This document shows, one piece after another, positions 57,126 to 64,000 of a stretch of 64,000 nt of DNA. The position numbers and the translations under genes were made by a program. The stretch is taken from NCBI RefSeq assembly GCF_016056305.1, contig NZ_JAECZC010000015.1, positions 17,197 to 81,196 of the forward strand, written 5' to 3'. The notes below the pieces were generated by a model that was given only the letters and a program-made list of their open reading frames with translations, was not told the DNA's origin and made no database searches. Numbering within the stretch: position 1 is the stretch's first letter; each line of letters starts with the position of its first letter. This DNA is from Amazonocrinis nigriterrae CENA67 (GTDB taxonomy: Bacteria; Cyanobacteriota; Cyanobacteriia; Cyanobacteriales; Nostocaceae).

Positions 57126-57641
57126 TTAGTCAAACGACAAAAGTATTATCTCGCTTTGTTGTGCTGCTTTGCTAAAAAAATTGACTAACTGAGCATATAA
57201 ATCAAGATGATGTGGCTCCATATAGGCTCTGCTTTTGGAAGATTCAAATAATTGATTAAGACGATTTTGTAAATCCTCAACAGAAACATGATTTAAAACT
57301 TCAGCTATATCGTTAACTTCGCTTACAGTGAAATAACGTACCATTCCATAAGTTGCTTCCCACTGTGTTGCTTTTCCTCCCATAAACATGTTTTTAAGCC
57401 AGGTTTCACTATTAGTTTTGTCATCATATGGAAATTCACCTGTAAACAAGAAGTATAGCGATCGCCAATATTTATCAAGGTCTAGATAGCGATCGCTAAC
57501 TCTTAATGCTTCAAAATAAGCATGGATCTCTTCATCTGTTTCTAAATCATCACCAAAATAAATACTAGCATACGCCTCATCATTATGTAATCTTTCAAAC
57601 TCTTCAGGTGTGAGGCGTCTGTAACTCAGTTCAATACCCAT
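57126..57641 (-). CDS. DUF1877-family protein
   Basis: 171 aa from MGIELSYRRLTPEEFERLHN (an upstream Met at 57665 overlaps mazF). The YfbM/DUF1877 pattern is seen in LDLDKYWRSLYFLFTGEFPY, NMFMGGKATQWEATYGMVRY and FTVSEVNDIAEVLNHVSVED, ending in a Tyr-rich MEPHHLDLYAQLVNFF region. Function unknown. It lies 10 bp downstream of mazF on the same strand, so it is likely the third gene of the toxin-antitoxin operon. Confidence 0.8.
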   Translation of the reverse strand: MGIELSYRRLTPEEFERLHNDEAYASIYFGDDLETDEEIHAYFEALRVSDRYLDLDKYWRSLYFLFTGEFPYDDKTNSETWLKNMFMGGKATQWEATYGMVRYFTVSEVNDIAEVLNHVSVEDLQNRLNQLFESSKSRAYMEPHHLDLYAQLVNFFSKAAQQSEIILLSFD

Positions 57642-57651
57642 AAAAGCTTTG

Positions 57652-58014
57652 TCAAAAATACTCAACTACCGCAGCAATAGCCGCAGCTATTTCTTCCATA
57701 ATTTCAGTCGAACATTCTCCAATTTTACGGATGAATCTTTGCACATCCATACCGCGCAATTGTAAAACATCTACAGCAGAAGCTTTTGTTAAATTATTCG
57801 TTTTATCTGATTCAATTTTGACATGCCAGATATTACCAGTGTAATATTCCTTCAAATCTGTAATTGGTGCTATTAATTTAATGGGCAATTTACCAACACC
57901 ATCAGAACTTACCACTACAGCAGGTCTGACTTTTTTAATTTCTGCTCCCACTGTTGGGTCAAAATTAGCCAGCCAAATATCACCCCGTTTAGGCCCAAGA
58001 GAGCTAATAATCAA
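57652..58014 (-). CDS. mazF: MazF/PemK-family endoribonuclease toxin
   Basis: 120-aa mRNA interferase fold: GPKRGDIWLANFDPTVGAEI, KKVRPAVVVSSDGVG, PIKLIAPITDLKEYY, IWHVKIESDKTNNLTKASAV and DVLQLRGMDVQRFIRKIGEC. The RPAVV motif and the Thr/Lys pair of active members are visible. The start overlaps the upstream antitoxin gene by 11 bp, so translation is coupled. Confidence 0.92.
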   Translation of the reverse strand: MIISSLGPKRGDIWLANFDPTVGAEIKKVRPAVVVSSDGVGKLPIKLIAPITDLKEYYTGNIWHVKIESDKTNNLTKASAVDVLQLRGMDVQRFIRKIGECSTEIMEEIAAAIAAVVEYF

Positions 58015-58222
58015 TTAAGTCTCCTGCCTCTAATTCTTGCCATTCTTTATCTTGCTGGTAATGTAGTAACATTAACTCAGCTTGTTCTGCTAGTATACGC
58101 TGCCGTTCTTCTAGTGGCAACTTCATAAACTCACGACGGCTGATGTTTTTGTATTTTATAGGCGTTTCTATTTTTTCTAGCTGGGTATTCTCACTTGGAG
58201 TAGTAAACTTTGAAACTTCCAT
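58004..58222 (-). CDS. Antitoxin partner of MazF
   Basis: 72 aa; first gene of the pair. Charged and helical, with KNISRREFMKLPLEERQRIL, AEQAELMLLHYQQDKEWQEL and a terminal EAGDLIDY. It does not look like an AbrB-fold MazE; the REFxxLPLEERxRILxxQAEx motif is typical of cyanobacterial antitoxins encoded before MazF-like toxins. Confidence 0.82.
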   Translation of the reverse strand: MEVSKFTTPSENTQLEKIETPIKYKNISRREFMKLPLEERQRILAEQAELMLLHYQQDKEWQELEAGDLIDY

Positions 58223-58276
58223 AAATTAACTGTAATTGGTAATTGCTCTTGATGCTGTCGATGAAAAAATCCAGAA

Positions 58277-58555
58277 CTAAAACTCCTCTATTGTTACCAA
58301 TCCATTTTCAGTAAACTGTATTACAAGTTCATGCTCATCAAGTAAAGCTGTACCTAATAAAGGTAGCCGTCCTGTAGCAAGTACATTAACTTCCCGTTCT
58401 TCTCCATTCCAAATAATAGTAGCTTGGTGTACTGGCAAGATTACATTACTATTGTCAGCCAAATTTGCATATGCATCATACAAGAAAGGAAAACCCAACA
58501 AACTAACTGCTGCCGAAGGTAGGGAAAGAAATTCTGTAAAACCTGTATCAATCAA
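58277..58555 (-). CDS. Retropepsin-like (clan AA) aspartic protease-fold protein, start unclear
   Basis: The open part has LIDTGFTEFLSLPSAAVSLL (DTG active-site motif), a flap-like ILPVHQATIIWNGEEREVNV and LPLLGTALLDEHELVIQFT. Family homology continues upstream of the only available start (a TTG at 58555): reading back gives ISGIVKNGRPSVNIIFRLPN then QPDFSIEF, with no ATG, GTG or TTG before a stop. The true start may be an ATT near 58632, or the start codon has been lost. The preceding gene ends immediately before this region. Confidence 0.75.
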   Translation of the reverse strand: MIDTGFTEFLSLPSAAVSLLGFPFLYDAYANLADNSNVILPVHQATIIWNGEEREVNVLATGRLPLLGTALLDEHELVIQFTENGLVTIEEF

Positions 58556-58638
58556 AAATTCAATACTAAAATCTGGTTGATTTGGCAGTCGAAATATTAT
58601 ATTAACGCTTGGGCGTCCGTTCTTGACAATGCCAGAAA

Positions 58639-58911
58639 TTACCGAGTATCACGCTCCATTTCGCCACTGAAGGAAGCAGCAACTTTGTAACCTATACGAA
58701 TACCAAAAAATCGAGCTAATGGGTGTTTGTTTCGTAAATATCGCGCCGATTCTATACCTGTTTTGTCAACTGCGTAATCACCTGTTTCTATATCAATAAT
58801 CACCATTTTACCGATATTTTCTTCTCGTTCCACTTGTTGACGAATGTTATTTTCGTATAGTTCTTTGGCACGTCGTCCAACTTCTTCGCGGCTTAAAAGT
58901 ATGGTTTGCAC
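58639..58911 (-). CDS. Hypothetical protein paired with the retropepsin-like gene
   Basis: 90 aa: MQTILLSREEVGRRAKELYE, NNIRQQVEREENIGKMVIID, IETGDYAVDKTGIESARYLR, and a C-terminal RFFGIRIGYKVAASFSGEME. The VIIDIETGDYAVD...GIRIGY pattern is common in cyanobacterial two-gene cassettes with clan AA proteases. Probably co-transcribed with it; a toxin-antitoxin role is suspected but unproven. Confidence 0.7.
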   Translation of the reverse strand: MQTILLSREEVGRRAKELYENNIRQQVEREENIGKMVIIDIETGDYAVDKTGIESARYLRNKHPLARFFGIRIGYKVAASFSGEMERDTR

Positions 58912-58972
58912 AATTTTACTCCTTACTACTATTTGAAAGATGTTGTTTTAGAGGTGATGACTTTAATGGATA

Positions 58973-60169
58973 TTATCGCAAACCAAACTCTGCAACTAAA
59001 GCTGGGTTTGAAGCGAGGATACTTTCAAGATGGCTCTCTGGCCATAACTCAATCGTCATAGCTGAATCTGATTGGTTGTGTTTCTCGACATAGCTAACAG
59101 CATCAGATGTAAAGCGCCCTGTTGTAGCAATTACTAAAATATCCACTCTTGGCGGTTCCCAAAGTTTTACCTGCCCTTGTAGTACAATAATCTCTGATGG
59201 AGGAACGCTTTTAGTAAGCCAATGTTTACACTGAATAATAATGCGTTTACGGATTGTCCCACTTAATTGATCCTGATAAACTCGATAAACAGACAGATCA
59301 CGACCACGATCGGGGGCGTTAGTGTGCATCAACCATTCAGGATTCTGATAACTTTGTTTTTCTGAAGTGAGTAAATTAAATATTAAACGTTCAAAGTTTT
59401 CAGCAGAAAGCTTTTCCCAATTTAACCTAGTAGAAATAGAGCCTGAAGGCTTTGATGCAACAAGCTCGGCTAAATCATTAATTTCAACTGAGATTGGTTC
59501 ATTTGCAGTGTATAGTGATACTTGAAATCCTTTTTTTATAGATGGCCAATCATATAGGACAATATCTCTCAAATCATTAATTTGTGCATAAGAAATATGA
59601 CGTTTTATGTCGTTCCATCCTTGAGTACGAGGTACGCTACTACCAAGTAAGACATCTATTTGCTTTATCTTATTACGGAGGATCTGCCAATCTGCATCTT
59701 CAATTTTTTTACAAACAGGTTCATATTTATAGTCAACAGGATAAATTTTTTGAAGTCTATCTAGTACTTGATCTATTTCATGAGAAATTTCTAACACTGT
59801 GTTTTGAACAAGCTTTCGTCGCTTTTGATTGAAATGAAATCTATACTCCCTTAGTTCTTTGCCAGGCTCTTGAATTCGACGCTCTACTTCAATTTCAAAT
59901 TCTAGTACTCCAACTTGATGTGCATCAAGACGATCTTGGGCAATCTCATCAAGACTACAAGGTAGTGATGTCGGTTTCCACCCATCAATCAATGGTAAAC
60001 CTGTGAGTATATGTTCATAGGAACGGCAAGCATCTTCATAATCAGGATTTACCCCGAATACAATTCCTTCAGGTATATTGTTTTGTAGCAAATTCCATAA
60101 ATTTTCTAGTTTGACTAAATTTGCTTCAACAGCTTCAAATTGACGTAAAGCTTGATCTAATTGGCTCAT
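58973..60169 (-). CDS. Mrr-like restriction endonuclease-fold protein
   Basis: 398 aa from MSQLDQALRQFEAVEANLVK. The N-terminal about 245 residues are helical and unrecognised. The C-terminal domain is PD-(D/E)XK/Mrr-like: LSAENFERLIFNLLTSE, NAPDRGRDLSVYRVYQ (catalytic Asp), RIIIQCKHWLTKSVPP (QxK), DILVIATTGRFTSDAV, and ends LESILASNPALVAEFGL. Candidate type IV or defence nuclease. It is a single gene without a methylase. Confidence 0.82.
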   Translation of the reverse strand: MSQLDQALRQFEAVEANLVKLENLWNLLQNNIPEGIVFGVNPDYEDACRSYEHILTGLPLIDGWKPTSLPCSLDEIAQDRLDAHQVGVLEFEIEVERRIQEPGKELREYRFHFNQKRRKLVQNTVLEISHEIDQVLDRLQKIYPVDYKYEPVCKKIEDADWQILRNKIKQIDVLLGSSVPRTQGWNDIKRHISYAQINDLRDIVLYDWPSIKKGFQVSLYTANEPISVEINDLAELVASKPSGSISTRLNWEKLSAENFERLIFNLLTSEKQSYQNPEWLMHTNAPDRGRDLSVYRVYQDQLSGTIRKRIIIQCKHWLTKSVPPSEIIVLQGQVKLWEPPRVDILVIATTGRFTSDAVSYVEKHNQSDSAMTIELWPESHLESILASNPALVAEFGLR

Positions 60170-60287
60170 ATACAAATGAAAATAAATTATATATTTAGTA
60201 ATAGCCTTAGCTTTTTTTATCTGTCTGTTAGGTAGATATTGTCAGCATAATAATTTCTTCCAAACTTATTCATGAAGTTTAACTAAT

Positions 60288-60539
60288 TCACGCTAATTCT
60301 GTAGCTAATAGCCTACCTGTAATTGGTTCATACTCATCTTCTAATAACCATAACTTGGCTGTCTCATAACTTTGACTAGAAAATATAACTTTATAACCCT
60401 GCGCCGGATCATAAATTTGGCAATTTTCCTCACTATCGCAGAGCAATAAAAGAATGTATGGAGGAGACAACATTGGATCTATCCATACTTCTGTAAATTC
60501 CCAGTCATTCTTCACTAGGTTTTGTTCGGGGGATGACAT
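60288..60539 (-). CDS. Hypothetical acidic protein overlapping its upstream partner
   Basis: 83 aa from MSSPEQNLVKNDWEFTEVWI; a Met six codons earlier (60557) is also possible. Acidic, with LSPPYILLLLCDSEENCQIY and QSYETAKLWLLEDEYEPITG. No domain recognised. It overlaps the 3' end of 60505-60852 by about 35 bp, so the two are translated together. The small acidic second gene is consistent with an immunity protein for the upstream product (inference). Confidence 0.6.
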   Translation of the reverse strand: MSSPEQNLVKNDWEFTEVWIDPMLSPPYILLLLCDSEENCQIYDPAQGYKVIFSSQSYETAKLWLLEDEYEPITGRLLATELA

Positions 60540-60852
60540 GGTATTGGTTGTCTGCATTGATTTTTATCTCCCCATAATTGAGTGGAATACGGCTACCATC
60601 TGGACTGATTCTATAACCTATTGGTTCATTAAAAAACATTCCGTAGCGTTCATATCCTCGAATAATTCCAGTAAACTGTCCACTTTCTATTATGGCTTGG
60701 GCAACTTGGTTCATGGTAGTTTCATCATTAAATACATGAGCTGCAAGTCCTCGTTTAATAAGTCTTTGCATTTGAGGTGTACCTGCTATATGCTTAGCAA
60801 CTTGTTTAACGTCAAGAGTAATTTGACGATCAATTCCGCTCATTGAACTCAC
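60505..60852 (-). CDS. Hypothetical basic protein, possible toxin-like partner
   Basis: 115 aa: GIDRQITLDVKQVAKHIAGT, PQMQRLIKRGLAAHVFNDET, QVAQAIIESGQFTGIIRGYE, RYGMFFNEPIGYRISPDGSR, and a tail ADNQYHVIPRTKPSEE. I recall similar short proteins in Nostocales with an unassigned domain. The C-terminal beta-rich part resembles toxin tails of polymorphic systems, but no catalytic residue set is clear. Coupled to the acidic gene downstream. Confidence 0.6.
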   Translation of the reverse strand: MSSMSGIDRQITLDVKQVAKHIAGTPQMQRLIKRGLAAHVFNDETTMNQVAQAIIESGQFTGIIRGYERYGMFFNEPIGYRISPDGSRIPLNYGEIKINADNQYHVIPRTKPSEE

Positions 60853-60939
60853 GTAAAAATAGGAGAGATGAAACTAAAGTGATTATGAGTTTTTTAAGGT
60901 TCAGCTGCGACTATCTACTCTGCTACGTCTTTACACAAA

Positions 60940-60970
60940 AAACGGTAGAGAAATTTATCCTCTACCGTTT
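60940..60970 (-). terminator. Intrinsic terminator of clpC
   Basis: AAACGGTAGAG (60940-60950) pairs with CTCTACCGTTT (60960-60970) across a 9-nt loop. On the minus strand the stem is followed by TTTTTGTG. It lies 40 bp after the clpC stop. Confidence 0.8.
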
Positions 60971-61010
60971 CCTAATATTTTATTTGAGATTTAATCCCAA
61001 AATTTAAATC

Positions 61011-63479
61011 TTACTCAATGCCTTGGGGTAACAATTCCCGTGGCTGTTGAGAACTTACTTGAACATTACCATTTTCATCTACATCCACAACGGCTGTATC
61101 GCCATCTTTGATGCGACCAGAAAGGATTTCTTCTGCTAGGCTATCTTCCAACAAACGCATAATCGCCCGACGTAATGGTCTTGCACCATAGCTGGGGCTG
61201 TAACCTTCTTGGATTAAGCGGTCTTTGAAGCGTTCGGTGACTTCTAAGGTGATACCTTTTTCTGTCAGGCGGCCAAACACTTCTTTGAGCATGATGTCGG
61301 CGATTTGGGTCACTTCGTCTCTGCTCAATTGACGGAAGACGATGATTTCATCCAAGCGGTTGAGGAACTCTGGACGGAAGTACTGTTTGAGTTCTTCGTT
61401 GACCAAAGTCTTAATGCGGTTGTATTGTGATTCGCCAGCATCGTCGGCAAATTCAAAGCCGATGGTGGAGGCACCTTTCTCAATTACCTTAGAACCGATG
61501 TTAGAAGTTAAAATCAGCAAGGTATTCTTAAAGTCAACGGTGCGACCTTTGGCGTCGGTTAAGCGACCGTCTTCTAAAATTTGCAGCAGCATGTTGAATA
61601 CATCGGGGTGCGCTTTTTCGATTTCGTCGAACAGCACCACTGTGTAAGGACGACGGCGCACAGCTTCGGTTAACTGACCACCTTCGTTGTAACCAACATA
61701 GCCTGGAGGCGAACCAATCAGTTTGCTGACGGTGTGACGCTCCATGTATTCGGACATATCCAGGCGGATCATTGCTTCTTCGGAACCGAAGAAGTAAGAA
61801 GCCAAGGATTTTGCTAACTCAGTTTTACCCACCCCGGTAGGCCCGGAGAAGACAAAGCTAGCAATGGGGCGATTGGGATTTTTCAAACCGACACGAGCGC
61901 GGCGAATGGCTCGTGAAACTGCCTTCACAGCATCTTCTTGACCAATTAAACGCTGGTGCAAGGTGTCTTCCATGTGCAGCAGCTTCTCAGATTCGGATTC
62001 GGTGAGTTTGTTCACCGGTACGCCTGTCCAGGAAGCGACGATGTGGGCGATGTCTTCTTCGGTGACTACTGGTTCTTCACCTTCGTTACCGGAAGCGTTG
62101 GTTTTGCTTTGAGCGATCGCGCGAATTTCCGCTTTGATTTCCATTTCGCGATCGCGCAATTCCCCAGCCCGATCAAAGTCTTGGGAACGCACTGCATCGT
62201 CTTTTTCTTTAAGTATTTGCCGCAGTTCCTTATCCAACTCTTTGGCTGCGGGTGGCAGTTGGGAGTTAATCAAACGGACGCGAGAACCTGCTTCGTCAAT
62301 CAAGTCGATGGCTTTATCTGGCAAATAGCGATCGCTAATGTAACGGTCAGACAATTTCGCCGCCGCCACCAAGGCTTCATCGGAAATTTTCAGCTTGTGG
62401 TGTTGCTCGTAGCGATCGCGTAGACCGTACAAAATTTCAATTGTTTCATCTACAGTTGGTTCACCGACCATTACTGGCTGGAAGCGACGTTCCAAGGCTG
62501 CATCCCGCTCGATGTGCTTGCGGTATTCATCCAAGGTGGTCGCGCCGATGCACTGTAATTCACCTCTAGCCAAAGCTGGCTTGAGGATATTTGCTGCGTC
62601 GATGGCACCTTCTGCTGCACCCGCACCAATTAGGGTGTGAACTTCGTCAATCACAAGAATGACATTACCCGCCTGGCGAATTTCGTCCATGATTTTCTTC
62701 AGGCGTTCTTCAAATTCACCCCGGTACTTGGTTCCTGCTACCAATAAGCCGATATCTAGTGTCACCACGCGCTTATCTTCCAAGATGTCAGGGACATCTT
62801 TGTTAGCAATGCGTGAAGCTAGACCTTCAGCGATCGCAGTTTTACCTACCCCTGGTTCCCCAATCAGCACTGGGTTATTTTTAGTCCGGCGACCCAAAAT
62901 CTGAATCACCCGCTCAATTTCTTTGGCACGTCCTACCACTGGGTCGAGCTTATTATCTGTCGCCATTTGGGTTAGGTTCGAGCCAAATTCATCCAAAGTT
63001 GGAGTTTTGGTGCGCCCCGATTGTCCGGTAGCCGAAACTTCTGCTGTTTCTCCCAGCATCCGAATCACTTGGGTTCTTACCTTAGATAGATCCACCCCTA
63101 GGTTTTCTAGCACCCTGGCTGCCACACCTTCCCCTTCCCGGATTAGGCCCAACAGCAGATGCTCGGTGCCAATGTAGTTATGCCCTAACTGGCGCGCTTC
63201 TTCTAAGGATAGTTCTAGAACTCGCTTTGCCCGTGGCGTAAACGGAATTTCCACAGCCACAAAGCCAGAACCCCGCCCGATGATTTTTTCTACTTCAATC
63301 CGGGCATCTTTGAGATTGACACCCATAGATTTCAGCACTTTGGCCGCCACTCCCGTCCCTTCCCCGATCAGACCCAGGAGGATCTGTTCGGTGCCGACGA
63401 AATTGTGACCTAAACGGCGGGCCTCTTCTTGGGCCAGCATGATTACCTTAATTGCTTTTTCTGTGAAGCGTTCAAACAT
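61011..63479 (-). CDS. clpC: ClpC, AAA+ Hsp100 chaperone of the Clp protease
   Basis: 822 aa. Two Clp N-terminal repeats ([40 protein letters not shown]), then AAA1 with Walker [17 protein letters not shown] and Walker [12 protein letters not shown], a UVR-type coiled coil ([20 protein letters not shown]) that defines ClpC, and AAA2 with [17 protein letters not shown] and [17 protein letters not shown]-driven unfolding for ClpP; essential housekeeping in cyanobacteria. Full length. It marks the return to core genome after the accessory block. Confidence 0.98.
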   Translation of the reverse strand: MFERFTEKAIKVIMLAQEEARRLGHNFVGTEQILLGLIGEGTGVAAKVLKSMGVNLKDARIEVEKIIGRGSGFVAVEIPFTPRAKRVLELSLEEARQLGHNYIGTEHLLLGLIREGEGVAARVLENLGVDLSKVRTQVIRMLGETAEVSATGQSGRTKTPTLDEFGSNLTQMATDNKLDPVVGRAKEIERVIQILGRRTKNNPVLIGEPGVGKTAIAEGLASRIANKDVPDILEDKRVVTLDIGLLVAGTKYRGEFEERLKKIMDEIRQAGNVILVIDEVHTLIGAGAAEGAIDAANILKPALARGELQCIGATTLDEYRKHIERDAALERRFQPVMVGEPTVDETIEILYGLRDRYEQHHKLKISDEALVAAAKLSDRYISDRYLPDKAIDLIDEAGSRVRLINSQLPPAAKELDKELRQILKEKDDAVRSQDFDRAGELRDREMEIKAEIRAIAQSKTNASGNEGEEPVVTEEDIAHIVASWTGVPVNKLTESESEKLLHMEDTLHQRLIGQEDAVKAVSRAIRRARVGLKNPNRPIASFVFSGPTGVGKTELAKSLASYFFGSEEAMIRLDMSEYMERHTVSKLIGSPPGYVGYNEGGQLTEAVRRRPYTVVLFDEIEKAHPDVFNMLLQILEDGRLTDAKGRTVDFKNTLLILTSNIGSKVIEKGASTIGFEFADDAGESQYNRIKTLVNEELKQYFRPEFLNRLDEIIVFRQLSRDEVTQIADIMLKEVFGRLTEKGITLEVTERFKDRLIQEGYSPSYGARPLRRAIMRLLEDSLAEEILSGRIKDGDTAVVDVDENGNVQVSSQQPRELLPQGIE

Positions 63480-64000
63480 AGCTTTATCCCATCACCTGCG
63501 TCGTGCCGGTACGCTGATTTTAGCACAGGCTAAGCTTTTGGACGCCTGTATAAAGATTATAGACGCCCAAGAGCTAATACCCAAGTTAATGGTGCAATTG
63601 CTAACTATTTGTTACGTTTTATGTAGCTAGTATACTGAGGAGCTTGAATTTACCAGCATTTCTGAGGTTTATTACTCACAGCCTATTCCTGTGGTTAATA
63701 TTCTATTTTTCTGGTCACAAATATCAATTCATATCATATTTGTTTTACAAATGTCAAGTAAATTTAGTATTTATATATTTTATTTAATGAAATAATTTTA
63801 AAGATTAAATATTTTAATAGGATAAATTGTCTGAAAATAAGTTTTTTTTCATGAAATTATGATGGGGACTGGGGACTGGGGAACTCGGAGCCCCCACGAC
63901 CGCAGGAAGTGGGGATTAGGGGCAATAGGGACTGGGAAAAAATATTAGTTAATCAAACAGCGGTTTCTTCCCAATCCCCAATCCCCAATCCCCAATCCCC
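63480..64000. other. clpC upstream region ending in STRR heptamers
   Basis: No gene seen in 520 bp. It holds the clpC leader and presumably its promoter, an AT-rich stretch (63700-63855), then GGGGACT heptamers at 63862-63880 with GGGGATTAGGG near 63911, and CCCCAAT heptamers from 63971 to the window end. Confidence 0.5.

Noticed and set aside
61956..62423. 155-codon plus-strand open frame opposite clpC
   Set aside because: Antisense to the clpC coiled coil and AAA1 region; no independent support.

Overview
The window is chromosomal DNA of a heterocyst-forming cyanobacterium, most probably a Nostoc. The evidence is the Mo-nitrogenase gene order nifB-fdxN-nifS-nifU-glbN-nifHDK, a nifD gene split by a site-specific excision element carrying its own recombinase, the heterocyst ferredoxin gene fdxH, uptake hydrogenase (hupSL), many GCGATCGC (HIP1) octamers, and heptamer STRR repeats in many intergenic gaps. 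A haemoglobin gene between nifU and nifH is an arrangement known from Nostoc commune and relatives.

Layout. 1-6290: nifP/cysE on the minus strand and nifB on the plus strand point away from each other, separated by about 5 kb of accessory genes (DUF2887 fragment, Uma2, methyltransferase-HIT fusion, oxidoreductase, xisH-xisI). Both nif genes carry the same promoter module in opposite orientation. 6291-14307: nifB, fdxN (intact), nifS, nifU, glbN, nifH and the 5' part of nifD. 14297-23912: a 9,605-bp nifD element bounded by the 11-bp direct repeat GGATTACTCCG. It carries xisA, a REP-associated transposase with five copies of its palindrome, an HNH endonuclease, a dienelactone hydrolase, a second truncated globin, an OLD-like ATPase-TOPRIM nuclease, xisI with a xisH remnant, and a 21-bp minisatellite. 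23913-33397: nifD 3' end, nifK, Mo-nitrogenase-associated gene, nifE, nifN, nifX, DUF269, DUF683, nifW, hesA, hesB, fdxH, feoA-like. 33500-37856: Mop, CBS-CP12, ankyrin and SagB-like oxidoreductase genes. 37966-44624: hydrogenase protease hupW, small toxin-antitoxin-like genes, then hupL and hupS (hupL not interrupted). 45810-56409: hydrogenase maturation cluster (TPR, two small membrane proteins, NFU-Rieske, NHL, hypF, hypC, hypD, tautomerase, hypE, hypA, hypB). 56648-60852: defence and toxin-like small genes (MazEF, DUF1877, retropepsin-like, Mrr-like nuclease). 61011-63479: clpC.

How it works together. NifS, NifU and HesB supply Fe-S clusters. NifB makes the NifB-co precursor, and NifEN, NifX and DUF269 mature and carry it to NifDK. 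FdxH and FdxN are ferredoxins for electron supply. HupSL recycles the H2 made by nitrogenase, and the Hyp proteins and HupW build its NiFe centre. GlbN and the Mop and Feo proteins fit oxygen or metal handling. A complete NifD is produced only after XisA excises the element. Gene identities rest on recognisable motifs; no database search was run.
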